Part shown: positions 33,541 through 43,620 of the stretch, piece by piece
Numbering within the stretch: the stretch's first letter is position 1
Layout: each line of letters opens with the position of its first letter
Notes under the pieces: generated by a model
Database searches by the model: none
What the model was told of the DNA's origin: nothing
The model's input: only the letters and a program-made list of their open reading frames with translations
DNA from: Larix kaempferi
Taxonomy: Eukaryota > Streptophyta > Pinopsida > Pinales > Pinaceae
Assembly: GCA_027924585.1 (NCBI GenBank)
Contig: BSBM01000762.1
Location: 12,065,996-12,129,995, forward strand
Reading direction: 5' to 3'
Length of the DNA: 64,000 nucleotides
Made by a program: the position numbers and the translations under genes

Positions 33541-34018
33541 CTGGAACCCTACAACTAAGGAAATTGGAGACTGGTTTGATTTAAAAGCTAAAGAGTTTGC
33601 TGAACAAGAAAATAGAAGCCCTACGCTTCAAACAGAAGATTGGTTACAGAAGTATATTTATGCTGACCTTTACGAAATTTTCTTTGTTACGTTTGCATTG
33701 GAGTTACACGCTTGGATAGCCAAGTTAGCAGATTCTAGACCTACGCTGCATGTGGATCGACCCGTCACGTGGACGCCTGAGCTAGCTAGTATTGTGAAGC
33801 GGATAGACAATCCTGTGTCCCGCGCAGTAGACTTTTGGTTGAATAGTCTACTGGAAGGTTTTATTACCGAATTTGCAGTCGATACAAGAAAGAGTTTCAG
33901 TGAAGCTGAGAGGAGTTTCTTCCAAGTACACAGAGGTAAGTTCTTAAATTCTCTGAACTTATGGATTAAAATGCTTCTGTATGAAAAAGGAAAGCTATGT
34001 ATTGCTTCTGATGAATAG
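33533..34018 (+). CDS. Element G ORF1, unknown, in frame with the polyprotein
   Basis: The first in-frame ATG is at 33533; the frame is open from GTG at 33512, inside the last primer-site repeat. The 161-residue product has aromatic-rich helices (EDWLQKYIYADLYEIFFVTF) and VDFWLNSLLEGFITEFAVDT, and no cysteine motif, signal peptide or clear membrane span. It ends in a single TAG (34016-34018). The next ATG in the same frame, at 34031, starts the polyprotein with no other stop between, so readthrough would give an ORF1-Gag-Pol fusion. It may be an N-terminal Gag (matrix-like) part, which is inference. It fits no family I know. Confidence 0.7.
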   Translation: MCYWNPTTKEIGDWFDLKAKEFAEQENRSPTLQTEDWLQKYIYADLYEIFFVTFALELHAWIAKLADSRPTLHVDRPVTWTPELASIVKRIDNPVSRAVDFWLNSLLEGFITEFAVDTRKSFSEAERSFFQVHRGKFLNSLNLWIKMLLYEKGKLCIASDE

Positions 34019-34030
34019 CATAGTCAAGTA

Positions 34031-37000
34031 ATGTCCGTAGATTCTGATAGTGATCCTGAAGTTATTGGTTGCACTCGTAGTGGAAAACGATATAAAGTAG
34101 GCCTTGACCAATATCCTTTTGAGTCTAGCCCAGACAATCGCCAAGTCCCTAGAGCAAGCCATATAGAAAGACAGGGGAGTGCTCATATCCCGTATTACCC
34201 CTTTACACCGCAAAAACCAGACGGAGCTCAGTATAATCCTACAGTAACACCTTCGAGTAGCCCACACGCTACTTCTAGTACCTCTGTACCACCTTTGTTT
34301 AACCATCCCGGAGGCACTGCTACAGTACCTCCACCTCAAACCCGTGCAAGAAGGATGGGTGATGACATGAAACTACCAACTTTTAGAGGAACGGGGATAG
34401 AGGACCCTGAGCAGCACTGGTTCTTATGTGAAGCCATTTGGACAATTAAGCAAATTAATGATGATGCTGTTAAACTGGTTCAGTTAGCAACCACACTAAG
34501 AGAAAGAGCCTTGACTTGGTTCATGAAATACTCAGCAGCACAGAATAGGACGCTTGCTGAGGTAAGAAATGCCATGATTAGAGAATTCAAGAAACCTAAG
34601 TCAGAATCACAGTGTATAACAGAGCTCAAAGACATCAAACAGTTACCTACAGAATCAGTATGGGACTTTGACCAGAAGTTCAAAGCTTTGATAGATCAAG
34701 TAAGCTTCGAGTTTGCACCACAGCAACATAAAGAATGGTTTATTGCTGCACTGCTTCCACACATTAGACTTCCTCTTATGCAACAGAATCTCAATACTCA
34801 GGAACAAGCTCTAGAAATGGCTATGAAACTAGAAGCTTCGCCAATTGCAGGAACAAGCAACGATGTTGCGCATCTACAGAACCAATTAGCAAACTTAACC
34901 TTGCAAGTGCATGATATTAAGAAAGGCAAGGAGATCAAGGAAGAAATTTGGTGTACAAAATGTAAAGCCCAAGGTCATTCAAAGGACCATTGTCCTGTTT
35001 TCATAGACTATATTGCAACTGGAGCACCTAATCCTTTACCACAGGCACAAGGGCCTTGGTGTGAAATCTGCAGAACTAGAGGTCATAGACCACAAGAATG
35101 CCACTTACTTCAGAAATATGTACAAACTCCAAAGAATCTATATTGTAATTTCTGTAAATCAGTAGGTCATGATGAGAACAATTGTAGAGCATATGATCTT
35201 ATGATAGAAAGAAAGCATGATGTTTATAGGGTACAAGCAGAGACACAAGGACCTATAGCAGGTCCACCTTATGACCAATCTCGGGACGCCCGAGCAGCAA
35301 ATTACAGAGGACGCGGACGCACAACAAATTTGGGTCGTGGAAGAGGACAGATCACTTGCTATAATTGCGGAGAACAAGGTCATTTTGCTAGGGATTGCCA
35401 AAATCCTACAACCCTCTGCAGATATTGTAAATCTTCTGACCATATCATCGAAGAATGCCCTCAGTTACAGGCTAAGATGCAAGCAAAGACACCACAGGTC
35501 AATCAGAATATCCAGTTGATTGGAGCCGAAAAAAGAGAACCAGACCCTACAGTTAATATAGTGACACGCAGTGGAACTACAACTGGTGCGCAAGAGATGG
35601 GAACGGGAAAGCAAGCGACGCAATGGGTGCGCCGCGCTAACATTAAACCAGCCCCACTTAACCTACAGAAGCAAAAAGAAGCATTTAAGCAAGCTCAAGA
35701 GTATTTCTCAGATCCGAGAGCTTCAAGTTCTACCGCGATTCCGCAGAACAATAGTAGATCGCAAGTGCTAAGACAAGACAACCTGGTACAAGAACAGGCC
35801 ACTACAGCTGGAAGGCCTGATGATGATAATGACGATGAGCATGCACTAGGAAGTGTTCATGCATTCCTGCGACAATGTTTAAAATTGTTGCGCAATGAAA
35901 GAGCAACTCTAGAACTCCAACACCTGTTGGATCGGTGCCAACACTCTGCTTCGACGAACACACCACAGCGTGCTGTTCACCAGATTAGGAGTCACATTAG
36001 AACTGGAAAAGAGATGAGGCTCACAGCGCAGATTGGAGCATTTGAAATGGACGAAGTCATGTTAGATTTGGGCTCAGAAGCCAATGTTCTCACTATGCAG
36101 ACATGGGAACAGATGGGAAGCCCTCAGCTTACAAGATCCCCTATCCAGCTAAGACTCGCAAATCAGCAACGAGTCTCTCCATTGGGCAGATTACCCAATG
36201 TACCTATTGATATTGAAGGAGTAAGAAGCTCTGCAGATTTTGAAGTAATCAAAATTATGGATGATAGTAGACCATACCCAGCGCTGTTAGGAATAGACTG
36301 GGCACTTGATAATTTGGCTGTCATTAACCTGAAGAAAAGACAGATGACCTTTGAGGATGACCAGATCAGGGTCATCGCACCTCTTGATCCTATTCAAGAA
36401 CCAAGATATATAGAACCTATTCGCGCAGAAGAGGAAGCGCGCCACATGGAAAGCTTGTATCAGATGACCACTAACCACAGTGACTATGTCAACCCCACAG
36501 CAGATGGCCATATCAGCTGGCGATGTGATAGCTCGTGCACATCAGATTCAGATTCAGGATTGGAAAATTGGCAGAATCGTCTACATGAGGTTTCTGCAAG
36601 ACGTTGCGCCATGATGACTAAATCCATTCGATGGATTGGTACAGAATTAGTTGATACCCCAACTTTTGATGGCTTAATTGAAGTAACTAAATTCATACAG
36701 GAATATGAACAAAAGCTTCCAGAACCACAGCGCATCCAGGCACTGGATATAGCATTGCGCGCTACACCCGCAAGATGGTGGATTGCGCACAAGGAGAATA
36801 TTCATACATGGAAAGACTGTCGCAGATTGATACTGCGCAGATTTCAGGACACCACAGCCGAAGCGCTACGCAAATATGAAGGACAGAGTGACCCCAGGTC
36901 ACACATCGAAGCATGTATCCAGCAATGGTCAGATGTTCCGGAAGATGAATGGGTTCACCAATTCATCCACACATTAGATACAATTCCAAGGAATTGGTAT

Positions 37001-38395
37001 ACTGAAATAGAATTGCGCAAAGGCACTCTTACTTGGGCTCTTATGATAGAAAGTTTTCAACTTACATTCAACTTTGAATCAGAGCATCCAAGCATTGATC
37101 AGGCTCTGAAGTGTATTAAAAAGAAGGTATTTGAACCAGGTCTAGTAACAGAATATTCCCAACCAGATTGGGCTGTTCAGATGGAGCATGCCCTGGAATG
37201 TTATAACTTTACCGCCGAAGATGAGGACGACGATCCTCGCAACCTCAATATCCCAGAATCAGAAGGGACACGCAATATTGAAGGTCCTGAGCTTGATATT
37301 CCTGCCATCGCAGAAGCGCATTCAGGTACCGCAGGAGGCCATTTCGCAGGAAAGCCGACTGCGCAGAAAATATTAGCCGCAGGACTTTGGTGGCCGACAT
37401 TGCACAAGGATACTAAGGAATTCTGTAAATGTTGCGATGTGTGCCAGCGCACAGGGAAACCCTCAAGGAGAGATGAAATGCCGCTAAGACCCCAGATCAC
37501 ACTGCGTGCTTTTGATAAATGGGCCATTGACTTTGTAGGACCTATTAACCCACCAGGAAAAAGAACTGGCGCAAGATATATCATTACAGCTACTGAGTAC
37601 CTCACCCGATGGGCTGAGGCGAAGCCAGTTAAGAACTGCGACGCTGCTACTGCTGCGCAGTTCATTTTTGAGAACATTATCACTAGGTTTGGATGCCCAG
37701 TGATCCTCATGAGTGATCAAGGAACACATTTCCTCAATGAGACTATAGAGGCCCTTACTGAAGAATTTCAAATTAATCACCATAAGAGTACACCCTACCA
37801 TCCTCAAGCTAATGGTACGGTGGAAGCATTCAATAAGATCCTTGAGAATGCCCTGACGAAGATCTGTAATCAACAAAGAGATGATTGGGACCTTAGAGTC
37901 ACAGCTGTATTATGGGCTTACAGAACCACTTGCAAGAAATTAACAGGTCACACACCTTTCAGCTTGGTGTATGGACAAGAAGCAGTTATGCCCATGGAAT
38001 ACATTGTTCCCAGTCTCCGAATTGCGCAAATTACAGAAATGGCAGATCCTGACACTATGAATGAAAGACTTTCGCAACTGCTTTCTTTAGAAGAAGACAG
38101 ACTTATGGCCGGATTTCATCAACAGGTACAGAAGGCAAGACAGAAAGCTTGGCATGACAGGCACATTAAGCATAAGCACTTTGAAGAAGGAGACCTGGTA
38201 CTCCTTTATGATAGTAAATTCATCAAGTTTCCAGGCAAGTTTCGTGTGCATTGGTTAGGTCCTTTTCAGGTAATAAAAATAACAGACGGAGGCGCAGTTC
38301 AGCTTGCGAAGCTGAATGGAGAACTACTACCTACAATGATAAACGGGAGTCGGCTTAAGCTTTATTGCGACGGCCACTCCGCCCTGTTGACATAA
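34031..38395 (+). CDS. Element G polyprotein: Gag, protease, Gag-like domain, integrase
   Basis: 1454 residues, intact. Residues about 110-280 are a retrotransposon Gag domain ([20 protein letters not shown], then [20 protein letters not shown]). Five CX2CX4HX4C knuckles start at Cys 308, 344, 372, 443 and 463. The retropepsin-like site is DLGSEANVL at Asp 679, with [16 protein letters not shown] after it. Residues about 875-1020 form a second Gag-like domain ([20 protein letters not shown]). Integrase follows at once: HSGTAGGH from His 1097 with CDVCQ, then Asp 1167, Asp 1229 and Glu 1265 (35 residues between the last two, DD35E), and a C-terminal [10 protein letters not shown] motif. No FxDD or YxDD box and no RNase H motif occurs. 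The Gag-like domain occupies the place of RT and RNase H. This element packages and integrates, but must borrow RT. Confidence 0.92.
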   Translation: MSVDSDSDPEVIGCTRSGKRYKVGLDQYPFESSPDNRQVPRASHIERQGSAHIPYYPFTPQKPDGAQYNPTVTPSSSPHATSSTSVPPLFNHPGGTATVPPPQTRARRMGDDMKLPTFRGTGIEDPEQHWFLCEAIWTIKQINDDAVKLVQLATTLRERALTWFMKYSAAQNRTLAEVRNAMIREFKKPKSESQCITELKDIKQLPTESVWDFDQKFKALIDQVSFEFAPQQHKEWFIAALLPHIRLPLMQQNLNTQEQALEMAMKLEASPIAGTSNDVAHLQNQLANLTLQVHDIKKGKEIKEEIWCTKCKAQGHSKDHCPVFIDYIATGAPNPLPQAQGPWCEICRTRGHRPQECHLLQKYVQTPKNLYCNFCKSVGHDENNCRAYDLMIERKHDVYRVQAETQGPIAGPPYDQSRDARAANYRGRGRTTNLGRGRGQITCYNCGEQGHFARDCQNPTTLCRYCKSSDHIIEECPQLQAKMQAKTPQVNQNIQLIGAEKREPDPTVNIVTRSGTTTGAQEMGTGKQATQWVRRANIKPAPLNLQKQKEAFKQAQEYFSDPRASSSTAIPQNNSRSQVLRQDNLVQEQATTAGRPDDDNDDEHALGSVHAFLRQCLKLLRNERATLELQHLLDRCQHSASTNTPQRAVHQIRSHIRTGKEMRLTAQIGAFEMDEVMLDLGSEANVLTMQTWEQMGSPQLTRSPIQLRLANQQRVSPLGRLPNVPIDIEGVRSSADFEVIKIMDDSRPYPALLGIDWALDNLAVINLKKRQMTFEDDQIRVIAPLDPIQEPRYIEPIRAEEEARHMESLYQMTTNHSDYVNPTADGHISWRCDSSCTSDSDSGLENWQNRLHEVSARRCAMMTKSIRWIGTELVDTPTFDGLIEVTKFIQEYEQKLPEPQRIQALDIALRATPARWWIAHKENIHTWKDCRRLILRRFQDTTAEALRKYEGQSDPRSHIEACIQQWSDVPEDEWVHQFIHTLDTIPRNWYTEIELRKGTLTWALMIESFQLTFNFESEHPSIDQALKCIKKKVFEPGLVTEYSQPDWAVQMEHALECYNFTAEDEDDDPRNLNIPESEGTRNIEGPELDIPAIAEAHSGTAGGHFAGKPTAQKILAAGLWWPTLHKDTKEFCKCCDVCQRTGKPSRRDEMPLRPQITLRAFDKWAIDFVGPINPPGKRTGARYIITATEYLTRWAEAKPVKNCDAATAAQFIFENIITRFGCPVILMSDQGTHFLNETIEALTEEFQINHHKSTPYHPQANGTVEAFNKILENALTKICNQQRDDWDLRVTAVLWAYRTTCKKLTGHTPFSLVYGQEAVMPMEYIVPSLRIAQITEMADPDTMNERLSQLLSLEEDRLMAGFHQQVQKARQKAWHDRHIKHKHFEEGDLVLLYDSKFIKFPGKFRVHWLGPFQVIKITDGGAVQLAKLNGELLPTMINGSRLKLYCDGHSALLT

Positions 38396-39213
38396 TATAT
38401 TACTCAGGAATGCAGATGCCCAGTGTAGTTGAAAGAGACATCGCATTTAGTCTACACGGAAGCTGCGACACACCCTCAGTTTCCAGCTTCCTGCGCAGTT
38501 CCTTGAAATATCCGCGCATCCTGAATAAAAATTGCTTGAAGAGAGCTTATCGGTGCGCTCTGGCGAAGTTTTGTTTTTGAACCGTTGAACTATTGCTCTT
38601 GCGGAGTTCCCTCTGATAATTTGCCGCTGAAAAGAGTTTTGTTGTGGACCCATAGAGGCACAGTTTCCTAAGTTGAAATGACCCGCCGGAAATTTTGAAT
38701 TCAAGCAGTTATGTAGCCGCGTTTGAATAAATGAAGGATAAGGCCGCTATTTAAGTCCAGCCGTTCCGACGGATTCGGCTTAATCTCCGAAAGATTTGCA
38801 TTTAATTCAGGCGCCGAAAGCATTAGCTTCTCCCGGAAGGCTGTCAGAACCCGTCAATCACACTAAATGCACCGCTACGGCAAGGAGGATAGCGTGTTGT
38901 CAACTCATCTGTAGCCGCCTACAGCTACGCTACCCCACTTGGTCGCATCTACTAACCCCGCTGGCTACAAATACCCCACACTTGTATCAATTTCGGGTTA
39001 CTGTCTCGAGTTGCATAAGTTCTGTTTGAAGATCTGCATTATTGTTTTCAGAGCCGAGTGTGCAGACTATTTTCCCTTGTTTTCAGAGTCTATACCCTAC
39101 GCAGTTCCGCTATTTGCTGTCCAGAGTGTTGTTATTTACATTGGTTCACAACGGAGAATTTATCGACTGAAGAAGTTGTTCGTCAATTTCTACGCCGAGG
39201 CTTAGATTTCGGC
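38396..39213 (+). other. Spacer between the element G polyprotein and ORF3
   Basis: 818 bp with no supported gene. Frames are short, although ORF3's frame is already open from 39058 without an ATG. Whether ORF3 is reached by splicing, an internal promoter or reinitiation cannot be decided from sequence alone. A CTGCGCAGTTCC word (38490) continues the TGCGCA pattern of the element. Confidence 0.6.
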
Positions 39214-41871
39214 ATGGCCACTCCGGTGACGCATTCGACCTACGTACACCCTGGTGCTACTGATCCCAGAACATCTCCAGGCACAAGAGCATCTCAGCAG
39301 CAGCCGGAGGAACCTGTTCCAGAACCGCTCGCGTCTATGGTGAACTACCTTCCGCTGCGTCCAGACGATGCGCCGGATGTCCAGATTCCGAAGAATGCAA
39401 AGTATCCAATTCCGCTACCGCCACTACCGGCTAGTGTGCGGGTAGAAGGCCAACTATTGGGAAACATTCCACTGGTTAAATTCTCTGATTTTAACCCTGG
39501 AGACTATAAGACATATCCTCAGTTTCAGTTGGACCGATATTTGGATATCGTCCATAATCCCACCAGAAATGTTGATGAGTTTATCCCGAAGGGATTTGCA
39601 GCAAATCTTGAGCGCCCTGGACTCTTGAATCTGTTGAAGCTACCGCACTTTGGGCGTAGCAACGAAGTGAACGCAGTCGTTAAAACACTGCTATCCTGCG
39701 TTCATGGAGGTTACCTTTGGCTCGGGAGGCCAATTGATCTAAATGTTGATTTGATACACCGTATCACCGGCCTATCTAAGGTTGGTAAGGATCCCAATAT
39801 CCATTTTGCGGGAAAAGAGAAGGACCGAAAATTAGCCGCAAAGCTGGTCCAGAAATATAACTTGACAAGAGGAGGTCGGGCTTATGACCTCACCACAGTT
39901 GAAGATGAGGCACTTCGCTTCACAGGAAGTCTGCTTGCAGGTAGACTTCTCACCAAGTGCCGACCAAAAGAAGTTACTGGAGCTGTCGTAGAGCTCGCTA
40001 TCGCAGCTGCGGAGGGAGAACAGTACAACTGGTCTCTCTTCCTGCTGAATTCTTTTTTGGCTGATTGCCTGAATGTGCAGGACAATGCAGGCCAATCATT
40101 CCATTTTTCATGGCTTTTAATTCTATGTGCTCTCGTCGGGTGGAAGGAGCCCCCGAATACTCAGTTCCGTCCACGCCGCGCAGGAGAGGTTGCCGGCATG
40201 CGCTACATCAACCTCTGGGATTCCCCTAATCCCGCGAAGCGCAAGATGAATCGCGCTGTTTTTTGTGAGTATTACTATCTCCTCCGCGATACCATACAAG
40301 ATATGCCAAGGCTGAGCGCGGAGACAGCCACATTGTATGAAGGGAAGTTGGCTTTTACTGCCGACATCCATCAACTCTACCTTCGGCCTTGCGACATTCC
40401 AGGTGATTGGGCGCTAGGTCTTTACAGGATGACCACAGAAGATGTCGAAGAAACCATTAAGTCTTGGTCAGACGAATGGAGAGCAGCAGCTGACATCGCA
40501 CCTGCGATGCCACACGCCGCTGCGCAAGAAAAAGATAAGGGCAAGGAAGCCCCTGAGCAAAGAAGCGATGAAGGCTCAACAGAACCAGCCACAAAGAAGC
40601 AGAAAGTGTCGCATCCCACTGAGGCCATTCCCTCGGAGGTCGACAAATACTTGAAGGAGCAATTTCGTGAGATGAGGAACATGCATGCTCACATCCGAGG
40701 TGCTCTAGACTTACAATTTGTAGAACTCAAAGGTCTCGCAGGAAGGATTGCGCAGACCCATGCGCCAGCATCCACTTCGCAGGCGCCACAAGAAATCCCA
40801 ACTGCCGAGCGAGTTGAAGAACTCACAGAAAGGCACACTGTCGTGCATATTCCGCCTACCAGCATGACACTTCCAGATCCCCTAGCTGAACTGCAGGTAA
40901 GCACATTTGGACCTGTGGAAATTAATTTGTCTATGATTCCTATAGAAACTCTACAGCTAGTACAGGAGAAAGTTTCTCTTGAATTGAGAGCTAGAGAGCT
41001 CTCTACTTTCCAGGCAAACCAACGACTGCAATCGCAGGAGATAGAGCTGAAGGAAAGTCATAAAAACATCTCTGCGAAGCTTGCACTCTATGAGGCGCAA
41101 GACACCGGCATCAGAAACGCAATAGAAGAGATTGCTCAGGAACTGCCGGCTTGCGAGATTCAACCAGACCTCCCTCTGGTTGCAAAAGTGCAAATTATTG
41201 GCGAAAGGGCGAAAACCCTGGAGCAAGAAATAGCTGCTATGGCAGAAGGCCATAAAACCCAGATCGCTGAGCTAGAAGCTCGCGTTGCTGCGCATCTTAC
41301 AGATGATGCGCAGGTACAGTTTGAAGCATTGAGCAGAGCTTCCACACGAATGAAAGGTCGAGTACAGGAAGCCAAGAACCTGATGAACCAGGCTATGGAA
41401 GCTTGGACAGAGCTTGTGAACCTCCCTTTTAAAGTAGGACTATCACAACAGGTGCAAGCTGCAGAACAGTCCCTCACTGTTCTGAATGAAGAAGCCAAGT
41501 CCTTAACAGGCTTGCCAAAGATGAAGAAAATGGGCGAAGTGCGCAAAATGCAGCAGCAACTGCACAAGCTCAGAACTGAAGATGAGAAGCTCACCAACAG
41601 CATTCAGCCATTCATGGATGAGTATGCTGAAATTGTTGGCCAGATTGAGACAAAAATCAAAGAAATTGCCGAGTCTCAAGAGATCATTGATACACTCACT
41701 AAAGAAGAAACGACCGCAGAAACAGTACAAACAGCCGATCAGTGTATTGAGGAATTGGACTCCGCTATTGTGAAATGGCAGAAAACATTCGCGGAGACTC
41801 AAGCAAACGCAGATGCGCAAATTCAAAGACCACGCGCTAGTGCGAGTGGCTCGAGGGCGAGCCACAAGTGA
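39214..41871 (+). CDS. Element G ORF3: globular domain plus long coiled coil
   Basis: 885 residues from ATG 39214 (context GGCATGG), the first in-frame ATG. Residues 1-70 are Pro/Gln/Glu-rich. Residues about 90-400 are globular, with LLNLLKLPHFGRSNEVNAVV, YLWLGRPIDLNVDLIHRITG, LLAGRLLTKCRPKEVTGAVV and FHFSWLLILCALVGWKEPP. This resembles unnamed ORFs in other plant retroelements, and I can give no biochemical function. A Lys-rich TKKQKV at 460-465 could be a nuclear signal. From about 470 on, it is largely helical with heptad-like Leu/Ala and charged repeats (VQEKVSLELRARELSTFQAN, then LEQEIAAMAEGHKTQIAELE). It lies where Env-like genes sit in some elements, but has no signal peptide or membrane anchor. 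The stop is 12 bp before the 3' LTR. Confidence 0.85.
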   Translation: MATPVTHSTYVHPGATDPRTSPGTRASQQQPEEPVPEPLASMVNYLPLRPDDAPDVQIPKNAKYPIPLPPLPASVRVEGQLLGNIPLVKFSDFNPGDYKTYPQFQLDRYLDIVHNPTRNVDEFIPKGFAANLERPGLLNLLKLPHFGRSNEVNAVVKTLLSCVHGGYLWLGRPIDLNVDLIHRITGLSKVGKDPNIHFAGKEKDRKLAAKLVQKYNLTRGGRAYDLTTVEDEALRFTGSLLAGRLLTKCRPKEVTGAVVELAIAAAEGEQYNWSLFLLNSFLADCLNVQDNAGQSFHFSWLLILCALVGWKEPPNTQFRPRRAGEVAGMRYINLWDSPNPAKRKMNRAVFCEYYYLLRDTIQDMPRLSAETATLYEGKLAFTADIHQLYLRPCDIPGDWALGLYRMTTEDVEETIKSWSDEWRAAADIAPAMPHAAAQEKDKGKEAPEQRSDEGSTEPATKKQKVSHPTEAIPSEVDKYLKEQFREMRNMHAHIRGALDLQFVELKGLAGRIAQTHAPASTSQAPQEIPTAERVEELTERHTVVHIPPTSMTLPDPLAELQVSTFGPVEINLSMIPIETLQLVQEKVSLELRARELSTFQANQRLQSQEIELKESHKNISAKLALYEAQDTGIRNAIEEIAQELPACEIQPDLPLVAKVQIIGERAKTLEQEIAAMAEGHKTQIAELEARVAAHLTDDAQVQFEALSRASTRMKGRVQEAKNLMNQAMEAWTELVNLPFKVGLSQQVQAAEQSLTVLNEEAKSLTGLPKMKKMGEVRKMQQQLHKLRTEDEKLTNSIQPFMDEYAEIVGQIETKIKEIAESQEIIDTLTKEETTAETVQTADQCIEELDSAIVKWQKTFAETQANADAQIQRPRASASGSRASHK

Positions 41872-41883
41872 GTGTTGGGGGCC
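41872..41883 (+). promoter_or_regulatory. Candidate polypurine tract of element G
   Basis: GTGTTGGGGGCC directly before the 3' LTR. It is a weak tract: a G5 run with flanking T and CC. TGTTGGGGGCC (41873-41883) nearly repeats the LTR start TGTTGGGGCC that follows. Plus-strand priming would begin at 41884. Confidence 0.55.
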
Positions 41884-43360
41884 TGTTGGGGCCAAGGTCG
41901 CAGCTATAGTAAAAGCTGCGAATTTTGGGAAAAAAGCACGAGTATGAAAGGAAAGTGCTAATTTTGGGACAAGCACTAAGTTTTGGGTAAGAAGGAGACG
42001 GTGCGCAGTACGGTGCCAGATGGATGATCTCAGCACAGAGCACGGACCGGAAATTGCGGAGCTCGCGCGCACGTCATCGAAGAATGAAGGTGGCTCAGCT
42101 ACCATAATAAATAAGGTGATGGAGTAGAAGGCTTAGCTACCCTCATTTAAAGGCTTAGTACAGAAGTTATGGTTGCTCGGATCAAGGAGGAGCAACGGAC
42201 CAGAGCATTGAAGGCGAAGGACGATCGCCCATACCCACAATCTGCGCCGGAATTCATGGAGCCTGCAGGAAGCGGCGACGTGACTGCAAGCGGCGCCTAC
42301 AGTACACCTAGCCATGTGCGTGGTTAGGGTTTTTGGGAATCACTGTTGGGAAAGGCCCACAGTTTTGTAAAGGTGTGACCGTCATGGCTACCTATATAGA
42401 TGAATCACTGTAATGGGTAGAAGGGTCTGCTTCTTCTTCTTCTTCTTGTTCTTCTTCCTCCCCTTTTGAAGAGTTAGAGAGTTAGATGCTAGACTGTTAG
42501 AGAGTCAGTCTAAAGGGATAGATCATGTGTTGATTATCCTTCACTGTAAATTCTACCTGGTGCGTAGAACTAGAGAGAGGAAATTGGATAGCCGAGGAGC
42601 TAATCCCTGAGTTGCCAGACAGTCTGTGTCGACGTCTGTGCCTTTGTAATCTCCATAGAGAGGAGACAAGCTTGAGAAAAGGGCTCCCAGCTGTGTGCGT
42701 GGAGTTTCCTGTAAGTTCTAAGGCTGCAGCTGTGTGCGCAGCATATTGTATAACTCTATCATTTTCTGGTTAATCTAAGACTCCTGAGGACGTGGTTTTC
42801 CTCGAGGAGATGAGCTTCACTTATATCTTCTTGTTATAATGTTTGTGTGAATGATAACTATTCCGAGTTCATTATTTGTGGATGCAAGACTTCTGTCTTA
42901 TCTTTGTGACTGTTTGAGCGGGTTGGAAAGGTCCCTTGATAACTATAAGTATCTTAAGTACTAAAGAGGTAGTAACGCTCAGTCGCTGCGGCGAGAGCAG
43001 ACTGCGTTACTGCGCTAGACGCGAAGGGCGAGGAAGTGTTTCGCGCGTGAACCCAAGAAATAGTTGCCTGCTGCGTTGGAAAGGAGAAACTGCGCAGTAG
43101 ACCTGCCGAGGAAGGGACCCGCGCAGCTGCGCCGAGCGGTCTGCGGGAAGGTCCGACCGCCGATTTCGCAGGAACCATTCAAGGACAAGCTATCTCCGCG
43201 TCACCCCGGTTAAGGAAACTTGATTCCTTAACCCCCCCATAGCCACTTCGGGTGAGACCTCGAGCTGCCGCGCAGCTCGTTGCCGAGAGGGCCAGTGCGC
43301 CAAGGGGTTTTGTTGCTGCGCTTCATTAAAACCCGGGTCTGCCCAAGAAAGCAGCCAACA
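41884..43360 (+). mobile_element. Element G 3' LTR
   Basis: 1477 bp, same length and apparently the same sequence as the 5' LTR, from TGTTGGGGCC to GCAGCCAACA, followed by CTAGA (43361-43365). Equal-length runs such as the C7 in TTAACCCCCCCAT also match, so slippage has not acted since insertion. Confidence 0.95.
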
Positions 43361-43365
43361 CTAGA

Positions 43366-43620
43366 TAATAACATGCCAAATTTGGGGGGAATATCTGCGA
43401 CTACCACATCCGTTATCACATTCTTTTGAGGTATTTGAGTTAGTGAGACAACCATGTATTTAATCATCCCTAAACATTGGACTCTTATAGAATCGAAGGA
43501 GAACATATATTTATAGCGATTTATAACCCTAGACTTTCCGCCACTGATCTTGGCATGAGGTTATGTGAGGCTCCAAAATCTAACAGAGCATTATGCAGTA
43601 TATGATCATGTATATTTAGA
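43366..43620 (-). pseudogene. Element B protease N-terminal part, cut by element G
   Basis: On the minus strand the active-site region reads HNALLDFGASHNLM at about 43554-43592, giving D-F-G-A (the Asp codon is 43578-43580) where retropepsins usually have D-S/T-G-A. It continues as QCLGMIKYMVVSLTQIPQKN and VVVADIPPKFGMLLS up to the CTAGA at 43365. The equivalent position in element A (VVVDIPEAYGMWLSRDW) shows that element G inserted between Leu-Ser and Arg-Ser-Trp. A linker of about 600 bp to Gag (43620-44235) has no long frame. Confidence 0.78.

Larger units (their letters stand above)
31815..43360 (+). mobile_element. Element G: young LTR retrotransposon with Gag and integrase but no RT
   Basis: An 11546-bp element with LTRs of 1477 bp each (31815-33291 and 41884-43360), ends TGTTGG/CCAACA, and a perfect CTAGA target duplication (31810-31814 and 43361-43365). 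The LTRs read as identical, so insertion was recent. The internal 8592 bp hold a primer-site repeat, ORF1, a 1454-residue Gag-protease-Gag-like-integrase polyprotein, an 818-bp spacer, an 885-residue ORF3 and a short purine-rich tract. No RT or RNase H motif is found in any frame I can read, so it is nonautonomous for cDNA synthesis. It lies head-on inside element B. Confidence 0.93.

Noticed and set aside
39058-39213. N-terminal extension of ORF3 from 39058
   Set aside because: The frame is open but starts with GTG, and has no ATG until 39214, which has a good start context.
41503-42105. Long minus-strand frames inside element G (also 41160-41603, 37201-37876 and the LTR frames at 31776-32246 and 42133-42315)
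   Set aside because: They lie opposite intact plus-strand genes or in the LTRs, have no recognisable domain, and the LTR ones occur twice only because the LTR does.
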